DNA of 5,406 bases from JADHUC01 sp964617665 (GCA_964617665.1 CAZUAH010000801.1:1-5406); one strand, 5' to 3'; positions 1-5,305 are shown, counted from the first letter of the stretch. Notes: a model not told the origin generated them from the letters alone. Program-made: numbers and translations.

Positions 1-31
1 ATCGGCTCCTGCCAGACGAGCTGGCAGGGGG
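1..31 (+). repeat. REP-like hairpin repeat, copy 1 (cut by window edge)
   Basis: The first 31 bases match 5319-5349 at 30 of 31 positions; the only difference is the first loop base (A16 here, G there). The arms 8-15 (CCTGCCAG) and 21-28 (CTGGCAGG) pair perfectly around the 5-nt loop ACGAG, with a T-G wobble and one C-G pair outside. After the G run this copy diverges from the other two, lacking their TCGA. Its left part, the TAGC...CCAAAC block seen in the other copies, would lie outside the window. It sits downstream of the fusion gene, where it could also act as a transcript 3' end, although no T run follows on either strand. Confidence 0.75.
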
Positions 32-92
32 CCAATACCAACTCAAACAGTCGAATTAGGCGTTAGGTATTTCGTGTCGTAGGGAAGAAGTC

Positions 93-127
93 GTCAGAAG
101 TCATTGGTCATTTGCGCCTGGTCAGTG
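93..127. repeat. Degenerate heptamer array, intergenic
   Basis: Five successive 7-base units read GTCAGAA, GTCATTG, GTCATTT, GCGCCTG and GTCAGTG; four begin with GTCA. The array lies in the 167 bases downstream of the fusion gene's stop. Apart from this array and the hairpin at 1-31, the stretch 1-167 shows no gene and no clear intrinsic terminator. The period-7 structure is read directly; its origin is unknown. Confidence 0.55.
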
Positions 128-167
128 GCCTAAATGAGCGTGGAACTAAGAGGACAAAATATGGAGG

Positions 168-1880
168 CTAGAGTTTGGAACTCTCCGCTCTCCGCTCTCG
201 GCTCGCCGCTTCCTTTGCGTTGGCCGTCTTGAAGTCACGGTACGGACGCTCGCCAACGGCTTTGTCATCGGGCAGCGGATCGTCTTCGCCAATGTCGAGA
301 CATCGAAGCACGTTTGGCTCGTTCAGCTTGTACCGGTAGCCACTTTCCGGGCACGTCATCACACCATCGGCGCCCGGTTCCTCTAGACGGTGCCCGTGAC
401 GGCTCATCCATCCGACTTGGCATGCCGGAGCCCCCATGACCAAGCCGTAATCCGGCACGTTTTTGGTCACTACTGCCCCCGCGGCGACGAAGGCGTAGCG
501 CCCGATTTCGACGCCGCAGACGATGGTGGCGTTGGCACCGATGCTCGCCCCGCGACGAATGACGGTCTTCTCGTACAGCGAGTGACGATTGATCTGGGAA
601 CGGGGGTTGGAGACGTTGGTCAGCACGCACGAGGGGCCGAGGAAGACATCATCCTCGATTTTTGCCCCGCCGTAGATGGACACGTTGTTCTGTACTTTGA
701 CGTTGTCCCCCATCACGACTGCGGGCGAGATGCAGCAGTTTTGACCGATGTTGCAGCGCTGGCCGATGACCGCTCCCTTCATCACGTGCGTGAAGTGCCA
801 GATCTTCGTGGCCGCCCCGATTTCACATCCTTCGTCGATGCAGGCGGTTGGATGGGAAAAATGGGTGTCAGGTTTCAGGTGACAGGTGTCAGGGGAAGAA
901 GACGGAGCTGGGTGTTGGGGGGCGGAGGGGTAGAGAGCCTTTTGACAGGCATCCAACACCTTCAGGACACGGAGACCTTCGCGGCCGTCGGTGAGCGGCT
1001 GTTCGCGCGAGTCGATGCAGGCAAGGAAGTGCTGGCACTCAGCTCGTAGCGGTTCGCCGACTTCCAGGGGAACCTTTTCGGCCTCGGCCTTCACCGCCGT
1101 GGGCACACGGTTGATCCATTCCACCCGGTGCGGATACAGAACCAGTTTGTCGTCCGCGGTGTCGTCCATAACGGCCATTTTATCCGAACCCACGACGACC
1201 AGTCGCTGTTCTTTGAAGGGGTGCAGCCAACTGACAAAAATGTGTGCCCGTACGCCACTGGGAAACGCGAATTGGCTCATCGTCACATCCGCCACGTTGT
1301 CGCTCAGATAATCGCCACCATTGCAAGATATCTCGCACGGTTCTTCATCCAACAAACCCAACATGACCGACACATCGTGCGGCGCGAAACTCCACAGAAT
1401 ATTCTCCTCGGTACGGAACTTCCCAATGTTCAGACGATTCGAGTACAGGTATTCGATGCGGCCGAGGTCACCGTTCTGGATCAGCTCTTTGAGTCTTATG
1501 ATCGCCGGGTGGTATTGCAGGATGTGTCCCACCATGAGGATGCGGCCGCGCGCTGCGGCCATCTCGACCAACTCCTCCGCTTCGCGCACTTCCAGCGCAA
1601 GCGGTTTCTCGACGAATACGTCCTTGTCGGCCTCCAGAGCTACCTTTGCCAACGCGTAGTGGGCGACGGCTGGTGCTGCGATGGCAACCGCGTCGATGTC
1701 GGGATCAGTCAGTACATCATCCGCGCTGAGGGAGAATTCTGTGCCCGGGTATTCACGGTGCACAACATCAGCGCGACTTGCATCGGAATCGCAAACAGCG
1801 CGCAGGACCCCAAGACTGGAGAAGTTGCGAATGAGGTTCTTACCCCAATATCCAAAGCCAATCACAGCGACATTTGACAT
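168..1880 (-). CDS. Fused Gfo/Idh/MocA oxidoreductase and beta-helix N-acetyltransferase (WlbA-WlbB-like)
   Basis: This 570-residue protein joins two sugar-nucleotide enzymes. Residues 1-125 form a Rossmann domain with the NAD(P) motif GFGYWG (8-13) and the EKP motif (91-93, catalytic-type Lys92). Residues 126-315 are the Gfo/Idh/MocA C-terminal domain, including WSFAPHD (163-169). Residues 316-340 are a Pro/Ser-rich linker. Residues 341-492 are a left-handed beta-helix with hexapeptide repeats and family signatures such as NNVSIY (398-403), SNPRS (424-428), ANATIVCGVEIG (449-460) and MGAPACQVGWMS (482-493). A Cys-Pro tail segment (510-511) follows. The closest known roles are WlbA/WbpB (3-oxidation of UDP-GlcNAc uronate) and WlbB/WbpD (3-N-acetylation), which act before and after an aminotransferase absent here. 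The substrate is inferred; another UDP-sugar is possible. The start at 1880 is set by GAGGT six bases upstream; a longer frame to 1985 lacks domain content. The last about 13 residues are repeat-derived. The product is probably cytoplasmic. Confidence 0.9.
   Translation of the reverse strand: MSNVAVIGFGYWGKNLIRNFSSLGVLRAVCDSDASRADVVHREYPGTEFSLSADDVLTDPDIDAVAIAAPAVAHYALAKVALEADKDVFVEKPLALEVREAEELVEMAAARGRILMVGHILQYHPAIIRLKELIQNGDLGRIEYLYSNRLNIGKFRTEENILWSFAPHDVSVMLGLLDEEPCEISCNGGDYLSDNVADVTMSQFAFPSGVRAHIFVSWLHPFKEQRLVVVGSDKMAVMDDTADDKLVLYPHRVEWINRVPTAVKAEAEKVPLEVGEPLRAECQHFLACIDSREQPLTDGREGLRVLKVLDACQKALYPSAPQHPAPSSSPDTCHLKPDTHFSHPTACIDEGCEIGAATKIWHFTHVMKGAVIGQRCNIGQNCCISPAVVMGDNVKVQNNVSIYGGAKIEDDVFLGPSCVLTNVSNPRSQINRHSLYEKTVIRRGASIGANATIVCGVEIGRYAFVAAGAVVTKNVPDYGLVMGAPACQVGWMSRHGHRLEEPGADGVMTCPESGYRYKLNEPNVLRCLDIGEDDPLPDDKAVGERPYRDFKTANAKEAASRERRAESSKL
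181..208. repeat. Heptamer array encoding the C-terminal tail of the fusion
   Basis: Four 7-base units follow each other: CTCTCCG, CTCTCCG, CTCTCGG and CTCGCCG. On the coding (minus) strand they specify residues 558-567 (AASRERRAES), just before the stop at 168-170. The tail is low-complexity and charged and matches no part of either enzyme family, so the array appears to have been absorbed into the reading frame. Confidence 0.65.
864..891. repeat. Heptamer array encoding the inter-domain linker
   Basis: Four consecutive 7-base units read GGTGTCA, GGTTTCA, GGTGACA and GGTGTCA; the first and last are identical. On the minus strand they encode residues 330-339 of the fusion (PDTCHLKPDT). This sits between the end of the oxidoreductase domain (about 316) and the first beta-helix residues (FSHPTACIDEG, from 341). 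Three units make 21 nt, so the peptide itself repeats with a 7-residue period (PDTCHLK, PDT). Confidence 0.75.
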
Positions 1881-1886
1881 AGTTCT

Positions 1887-1891
1887 ACCTC
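1887..1891 (-). promoter_or_regulatory. Shine-Dalgarno site of the fusion gene
   Basis: On the minus strand GAGGT lies six bases before the ATG at 1878-1880. This fixes the start directly before MSNVAVIGFG, placing the dinucleotide-binding motif near the N-terminus as is usual in the family, and rules out the 35-residue upstream extension. Confidence 0.8.
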
Positions 1892-2098
1892 GATGATCTG
1901 TGCAGGAGGGACGCCGAGAAAGCAATTCACGGAACCGGATCGATCTGTAGACGTGGTGCAGACGCTGACCCATCGCACGCGCCAACGTGGGCGGCCGAAT
2001 CCAGAAGTCCTGAGAATCACGGAGTTCGGAGAGTCGGGTGGGAAGAGCCAGAAGAGTTGAGAGAATTCAGCCGTCTGGCGGAGCGGTCTTTTTGTAGC

Positions 2099-2163
2099 CG
2101 GATTCGCAAAAACTCGGGCAATTCGGCGGCAAACTGGGTCGATTCCGAATTCTTGCGAATCCG
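2099..2163. repeat. Nested inverted repeat upstream of the fusion gene
   Basis: The outer arms CGGATTCGCAA (2099-2109) and TTGCGAATCCG (2153-2163) are perfect 11-bp reverse complements. Inside them AATTCGG (2120-2126) pairs with CCGAATT (2145-2151), leaving an asymmetric bulge (10 nt on one side, 1 nt on the other) and an 18-nt loop. It could form an RNA hairpin or a spaced regulator site. No T run directly follows either side, so a terminator is unlikely. Confidence 0.6.
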
Positions 2164-2234
2164 TCTACCACTTGGCTGAAATGTCACGAAATTCCAGCAA
2201 TCACCTTGCTGTGGGCGCGGACTCCGTTCCCTTG

Positions 2235-2250
2235 GGTGACGCGCGTCACC
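2235..2250. promoter_or_regulatory. Perfect 16-bp palindrome, operator-like
   Basis: GGTGACGCGCGTCACC is its own reverse complement. It fits the half-site spacing of CRP/FNR-family sites (TGTGA-N6-TCACA), with the outermost T/A replaced by G/C. It lies about 355 bases upstream of the fusion gene's start, far for direct control. The palindrome is certain; binding by a CRP-type regulator is inference. Confidence 0.45.
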
Positions 2251-2333
2251 TTGAATAGTGAACTCGACCTATCCTTTGTGGGCTGGGCATCCGTGGATTC
2301 CTGCGTAGCCCCCTTCGATATCCTGGTTAGTCC

Positions 2334-2391
2334 AGTCTACCTACGCGTTCAAGTCAGTCAATAGTCTACCTACGCGTTCAAGTCAGTCAAT
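2334..2391. repeat. Perfect 29-bp tandem duplication
   Basis: The unit at 2334-2362, starting AGTCTACCTACGCG and ending CAGTCAAT, is repeated without any change at 2363-2391, with no spacer. The lack of mismatches suggests recent duplication or active slippage. It lies in non-coding DNA. With two abutting copies and no spacer it is not a CRISPR array. Confidence 0.95.
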
Positions 2392-2539
2392 GGTCATCGG
2401 GCAAGGGTGTTGATGTTCAGATGAAGCGAGTGCGTGTTGTGCGGATTCCCCTGAGAGAACACGCTGGGCTGCCGTGTGCGGCCTAGGGCCGACGAGGTCG
2501 CATGCAACCCGTTCGGCTTGGGGCAGCCTCGATTGCGCA

Positions 2540-2726
2540 CGGCCTAGCCCGGATTATTCATGAGTCTGGCCGCGATTGACGCAACATCACAGTCTGCAAT
2601 GAGTTGCAGTCATGTTGCCCAAAACACCGCGCAAATGAGCCGGCACGCGATAGCGTCCGGTTTCTTCGGAAACGGCAGAAACCGTGGCTATCGCCAATCG
2701 GCTCACGAATAATCCGGGCTAGGCCG
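2540..2726. repeat. 187-bp element with 25-bp terminal inverted repeats and two internal hairpins
   Basis: The left arm 2540-2564 (starting CGGCCTAGCCCGGATT) and the right arm 2702-2726 are reverse complements at 24 of 25 positions; the mismatch is T2561 against C2706, which is a wobble or mismatch depending on the strand. Between the arms lie two hairpins. The first has GCAACAT (2581-2587) with ATGTTGC (2612-2618) around CTGCAA-TGAG-TTGCAG (2594-2609). The second has GCGATAGC (2647-2654) with GCTATCGC (2687-2694) around CGGTTTC (2658-2664) and GAAACCG (2678-2684). The whole could fold as a two-armed cloverleaf. It resembles a MITE or other non-autonomous element, or a structured RNA. No target-site duplication is evident and no transposase is present. 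Confidence 0.7.
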
Positions 2727-2740
2727 GACGGAGACCGAAT

Positions 2741-2854
2741 GTTTGCCGGAACGGCGCAAACTGACTTGGCCACTCTGATACCTGTACCGTCAACTGACGA
2801 GGCCGAAACTCCGGAAGTTGCACAGTTTGCTTGGTCCGGCCTACAAATCGGTAC
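2741..2854. repeat. Further short inverted repeats beside the 187-bp element
   Basis: A compact hairpin at 2741-2761 pairs GCCG (2745-2748) with CGGC (2752-2755), plus outer GTTT/AAAC across a 2-nt bulge. A larger nested set follows: GTACCG (2784-2789) with CGGTAC (2849-2854), GGCCG (2801-2805) with CGGCC (2837-2841), and AAACT (2806-2810) with AGTTT (2824-2828). GCAAACTG (2756-2763) could instead pair with CAGTTTGC (2823-2830). The arms are short, so some may be chance. Confidence 0.35.
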
Positions 2855-2956
2855 GCAAAGCAGGATAGATGGACGAGGTCTGGCGATAGCGATTAGGGAT
2901 GACTGTTGGTGCTACCCACCGCATCGCCGACTACGATGTGGACCTCCAACCATTGC

Positions 2957-2992
2957 GCGGGAAAACACCCCGCTTCGTGTCGAAGTGGGGTG
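2957..2992 (-). terminator. Intrinsic terminator of the PEP-CTERM gene
   Basis: The bases 2966-2977 and 2981-2992 form a 12-position stem with a 3-nt loop and one imperfect pair (G2972/T2986). On the minus strand the stem is followed by TTTTC (2965-2961). It starts 34 bases beyond the stop codon of the PEP-CTERM gene. In the plus direction the stem is followed by AAAGG, so it should work for minus-strand transcripts only. Confidence 0.75.
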
Positions 2993-3026
2993 AAAGGACG
3001 CAACGGTCGAATCCGGTATCAGCGTG

Positions 3027-3848
3027 TCACACGCTTTCCGGAGCGGTTTTCTTCTTCCGCCGCTTCCAGAGGACACCGGCTCCACCGCCCATCATGCCCA
3101 AGCCGAGCAGGATGAGTGAACCAGGTTCAGGATTCGACGTAGGCAGTGTCACGGCTAGTCCACCGGTAACAGAGCCGGGCCGGAATATTGCGGGCAGAAG
3201 AGGATCGTTTACAAACAAGGCGGAAGCAACCAAGAGCGGATCGGAGTCTGAGGTAAAAAACGTGACAGATGAGTGATCACCACCGACCAAAGCTGGGGCG
3301 GTGAAGAAGAAGTCACCCCCTCCACCTCCATTGTCCAAGGTTCCCAGCGTGGTTACTGGATCAACTGCTGCACCGGATGCTGCAAACCCCGTAATGCCTC
3401 CAGAATCAAGCGAGTTGTTTCCGCTGGTATCACTTCCGACAACGGAGCCGCCAGCATCGGTGAAGACGGTTCCGCTCAGGAAACCCATGGTCGTCCATGC
3501 ATCGTCGCCCAGAGGAGCCGTCATGGTCGTTATCGGATCAGTGTCGGCGCTGTCAGTTCGTGCGATCTGGTAGAAGAACACATTCTTCTCAAGTCCTGTG
3601 GACGCTGGATTACCAGGAATAAAGGGAGGGACGACAATGCCCGGAATATTCGTCACAACTCCTCCAAGACCCAAATCGGTGATCCAGTTGCCCGTTCCGC
3701 CGTCATTTGTATAGACCGCGAAGTTGACAAAACCGTCGCGACTACCGGAAAACGCCGATGCACCGGTCATCGTACCCACAAACCCTGCGTGGGCTGCGGA
3801 AGGGACGGAGAGGGCGACCACACAAATAAGCAAGAGCATACGCTTCAT
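3027..3848 (-). CDS. PEP-CTERM sorting-domain surface protein
   Basis: This 273-residue exported protein has a signal peptide (1-21: MKR, a hydrophobic core, then AHA before G22). Its middle is rich in Gly, Ser, Thr and Asp and typical of beta-rich surface proteins, with no catalytic motif. The C-terminus is a complete PEP-CTERM tail: NPEPGS (239-244), a Gly-rich hydrophobic helix (244-260) and the basic anchor WKRRKKK (261-267). Exosortase-type enzymes are known to recognise such tails and process them at the cell surface, and the proteins usually accompany exopolysaccharide. GGAG seven bases upstream of the ATG sets the start; an internal Met at residue 4 is less likely because it would remove the positive n-region. 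The gene lies 125 bases after the preceding gene and ends in its own terminator. The central domain's function is not recognised. No exosortase gene is visible here. Confidence 0.93.
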   Translation of the reverse strand: MKRMLLLICVVALSVPSAAHAGFVGTMTGASAFSGSRDGFVNFAVYTNDGGTGNWITDLGLGGVVTNIPGIVVPPFIPGNPASTGLEKNVFFYQIARTDSADTDPITTMTAPLGDDAWTTMGFLSGTVFTDAGGSVVGSDTSGNNSLDSGGITGFAASGAAVDPVTTLGTLDNGGGGGDFFFTAPALVGGDHSSVTFFTSDSDPLLVASALFVNDPLLPAIFRPGSVTGGLAVTLPTSNPEPGSLILLGLGMMGGGAGVLWKRRKKKTAPESV

Positions 3849-3855
3849 GACCAGA

Positions 3856-3859
3856 CTCC
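3856..3859 (-). promoter_or_regulatory. Shine-Dalgarno site of the PEP-CTERM gene
   Basis: GGAG on the minus strand sits seven bases before the ATG at 3846-3848. The 125 bases between this gene and the preceding stop show no clear terminator and no strong promoter, so co-transcription with the upstream gene is possible. Confidence 0.7.
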
Positions 3860-3973
3860 AATATCTCAGCGTTGTCTACCAAACAGTGCTGTCCATGGAA
3901 TATTCAAATCTGTGGGAACACGGTCCTCGATTCGTTGGTACGCATAGTTGGATCGTCGTTCTCGTGATGTCCT

Positions 3974-4921
3974 TTACGGTCTGAACGGGCTGGCTCGGTC
4001 GCCGTCGGATTCGCTGGCTCCGATTGCCGCGCCGACACCGGCTCCGATGGCGGCTCCGATCACAGCGGGGCCGACAACATCGCCAACGCCCCCGCCCCCG
4101 GCTCCTCCCGCACCTGCGCCTCCTGCGGAGGTTGGTGGCGGCAAACTGGAGACGTCGAATCCGTACAGGCCCTCGCGCAGGGCCATAATGAAATCTTCGC
4201 GTGGAATGGTTTGAATCACGTTGAACTCGTAGTCCGTATAGTCGTCTGCCGCGCCATCGTCTTCGTCATCGGCAGGCGGTTCCTCGCCAGCGTCGTCGCC
4301 CATCGCAGGGTCACTATCGGCCGAGGCGTCTGCATCAGCGGCGGCCTCCTCTGCCGGCAGAAACGCCACGAATTGAATCTCGTTTACCCATCCCTGCTTC
4401 GAACTGACGCCTTCTTCCGGCTCGCTTTGGTCGTGATCGTACGGGCGGGCCACTGTCGCAAGGGTGGCCACGTAGTCCTTTGACGCGACAATCACCGAAT
4501 ACACGCCCCACGGAGTCAGCCCCTTGATGGCAAACATCCCCCGGGTGTTCGTGACTGCTTGGCCAATCACTTTACGGTCTTGAACGAAGCTGACCAAAGC
4601 GTTGGGAACCGGTAGTAATGTCATTGTGCTGCGGTCGATGGAGTTGACTCGCCCAACTAGCGTTCCGTCTGGCCGTATGTACAACCCTCGGGCGCGTCGC
4701 ACATCAGCATCGCTCCGACTTGGCCGAACAGTGGACTCGACGGTGGATTTGGGAACGTCCGACGTACGGGTCAGGACGGTAGATTCAGTCGGTTGGCTAG
4801 AAGACACCCCCCCAGAACGAGTGCCATCGGATTCTCCGGCTGTTTGCATGTCAGCAATTGTCACACCGATTAATGCCAGCAGAGCAATTGCGCCAACAGA
4901 AATGGCCAATTTGGGTTTCAT
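3974..4921 (-). CDS. Exported carboxypeptidase-regulatory-like domain protein with glycine-zipper C-terminus
   Basis: This is a 315-residue protein. Residues 1-24 form a signal peptide or membrane anchor (MKPK, then a hydrophobic run to about 23). Residues 25-75 are a Ser/Thr-rich low-complexity stretch. Residues 84-160 resemble a carboxypeptidase-regulatory-like (transthyretin-type) beta-sandwich: GTLVGRVNS (86-94), VPNALVSF (105-112), TNTRGMFAIKGLTPWGVYSV (124-143). Residues 190-232 are strongly acidic (Asp/Glu/Ala). Residues 266-302 are Gly/Ala-rich, ending in a hydrophobic run with GAAIGAGVGAAIGA spacing typical of glycine zippers, possibly membrane-inserting. Such domains are structural or adhesive rather than catalytic. 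GGAG eight bases upstream sets the start at 4921; a start at 4984 is unlikely because it abuts the putative -10 box. The protein family is not recognised beyond the domain, and its partner or ligand is unknown. Confidence 0.85.
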   Translation of the reverse strand: MKPKLAISVGAIALLALIGVTIADMQTAGESDGTRSGGVSSSQPTESTVLTRTSDVPKSTVESTVRPSRSDADVRRARGLYIRPDGTLVGRVNSIDRSTMTLLPVPNALVSFVQDRKVIGQAVTNTRGMFAIKGLTPWGVYSVIVASKDYVATLATVARPYDHDQSEPEEGVSSKQGWVNEIQFVAFLPAEEAAADADASADSDPAMGDDAGEEPPADDEDDGAADDYTDYEFNVIQTIPREDFIMALREGLYGFDVSSLPPPTSAGGAGAGGAGGGGVGDVVGPAVIGAAIGAGVGAAIGASESDGDRASPFRP

Positions 4922-4929
4922 GGTGGTTT

Positions 4930-4933
4930 CTCC
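4930..4933 (-). promoter_or_regulatory. Shine-Dalgarno site of the carboxypeptidase-regulatory-like gene
   Basis: GGAG on the minus strand lies eight bases before the ATG at 4919-4921. It supports the start at MKPKLAISVG, which puts the hydrophobic export segment at the extreme N-terminus. Confidence 0.75.
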
Positions 4934-4984
4934 ATAGTTTGTCGCTGTCACCAAATCCTCCCCGCGGAATAAAATCCACCGCAC

Positions 4985-5012
4985 ATTCTACCAACTCAAT
5001 ATATATATTCAA
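4985..5012 (-). promoter_or_regulatory. Putative sigma70-type promoter of the carboxypeptidase-regulatory-like gene
   Basis: On the minus strand TTGAAT (5012-5007, 4 of 6 to TTGACA) and TAGAAT (4990-4985, 5 of 6 to TATAAT) are separated by 16 bases. The spacer and upstream DNA are AT-rich, unlike the flanks. Transcription would start near 4978, giving a leader of about 57 nt and excluding the ATG at 4984 as a start. Confidence 0.5.
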
Positions 5013-5171
5013 CACTTCCTCGGCTATTTTTTTATCGCAAGCCCCCCCGAGCCCTCCATCTTTCCAGCTTGCTGTTCTCGGCTTGTTTTTCCTGGACGAC
5101 AAACGGGCACCGAGCCATCGAGGGGACTGTCAAACACTACCCATCCGATTTTCTACTTCGACTGTTTGACT

Positions 5172-5218
5172 TCGACCCCTGTCGGCTTGTCCGACGGGTG
5201 AACCAGTTTGGCAGGCTA
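5172..5218 (-). repeat. REP-like hairpin repeat, copy 2 (inverted)
   Basis: Read on the minus strand, this 47-nt element runs: TAGCCTGCCAAAC, seven variable bases, CCCGTCGG, loop ACAAG, CCGACAGG, GGTCGA. It aligns with copy 3 at about 32 of 47 positions plus one gap. Most stem differences are paired: C-G becomes T-A at one position and A-T becomes G-C at another, while a third position is uncompensated. Hairpin coordinates are 5178-5198. Confidence 0.65.
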
Positions 5219-5238
5219 CGAAACGCAGCGCGCAAATC

Positions 5239-5281
5239 ACCTCCCCATCCCATCCAGGCGGTGAAGATGGGATGGGAAGGT
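5239..5281. repeat. Strong hairpin between the two inverted REP-like copies
   Basis: CCCATCCCATC (5244-5254) and GATGGGATGGG (5266-5276) are perfect 11-bp reverse complements with an 11-nt loop. After one mismatch (C5243/A5277) the pairing continues with ACCT (5239-5242) and AGGT (5278-5281). No T run follows on either strand, so it is not an obvious terminator. The stretch from 5013 to 5406 otherwise holds only the REP-like copies 2 and 3 and no gene. Confidence 0.7.
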
Positions 5282-5305
5282 AAGTGGTGTATGAGGTGGC
5301 CGTGC

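Larger units (their letters stand above)
1881..3026. other. Long non-coding, structure-rich gap (1.1 kb)
   Basis: No reading frame here has a Shine-Dalgarno sequence, a recognisable domain or plausible composition; frames of 69-129 codons overlap each other and the inverted repeats. The gap holds the ribosome site of the fusion gene (1887-1891), a nested inverted repeat (2099-2163), a perfect palindrome (2235-2250), a 29-bp tandem duplication (2334-2391), a 187-bp inverted-repeat element (2540-2726), further hairpins (2741-2854) and the terminator of the PEP-CTERM gene. The fusion gene's promoter must lie here, unless it is reached by read-through past the terminator, but I could not pick convincing -35/-10 boxes. 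Confidence 0.6.

Noticed and set aside
390..1896. Plus-strand reading frames opposite the fusion gene (the longest 1128-1877 and 390-1049)
   Set aside because: They are antisense shadows of a gene with clear domain motifs, show no recognisable protein features and have no convincing ribosome sites.
1881..1985. 35-residue N-terminal extension of the fusion protein
   Set aside because: The extension is Arg-rich without domain content, and the GAGGT site at 1887-1891 fits the inner ATG.
2019..2067. Fourth heptamer-like purine-rich stretch
   Set aside because: Period 7 is suggested by only two or three similar units (ACGGAGT, TCGGAGA) and fades; it may be chance in G/A-rich DNA.
2080..2112. Terminators next to the T5 (about 2088-2092) and A5 (2108-2112) runs
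   Set aside because: No stable stem directly precedes either run in the proper direction.
2334..2391. CRISPR array
   Set aside because: The 29-bp repeats abut directly with no spacer and there are only two; no cas gene is visible.
2558..2993. Small frames in the gap: 71 codons minus (2558-2773) and 129 codons plus (2604-2993)
   Set aside because: Both run through the inverted-repeat element and terminator, lack a ribosome site and domain, and have Arg/Cys/Pro-rich composition typical of non-coding GC-rich DNA.
4851..5102. 83-codon minus-strand frame upstream of the carboxypeptidase-regulatory-like gene
   Set aside because: It overlaps the promoter, ribosome site and start of the real gene in another frame, and no protein family is recognisable.
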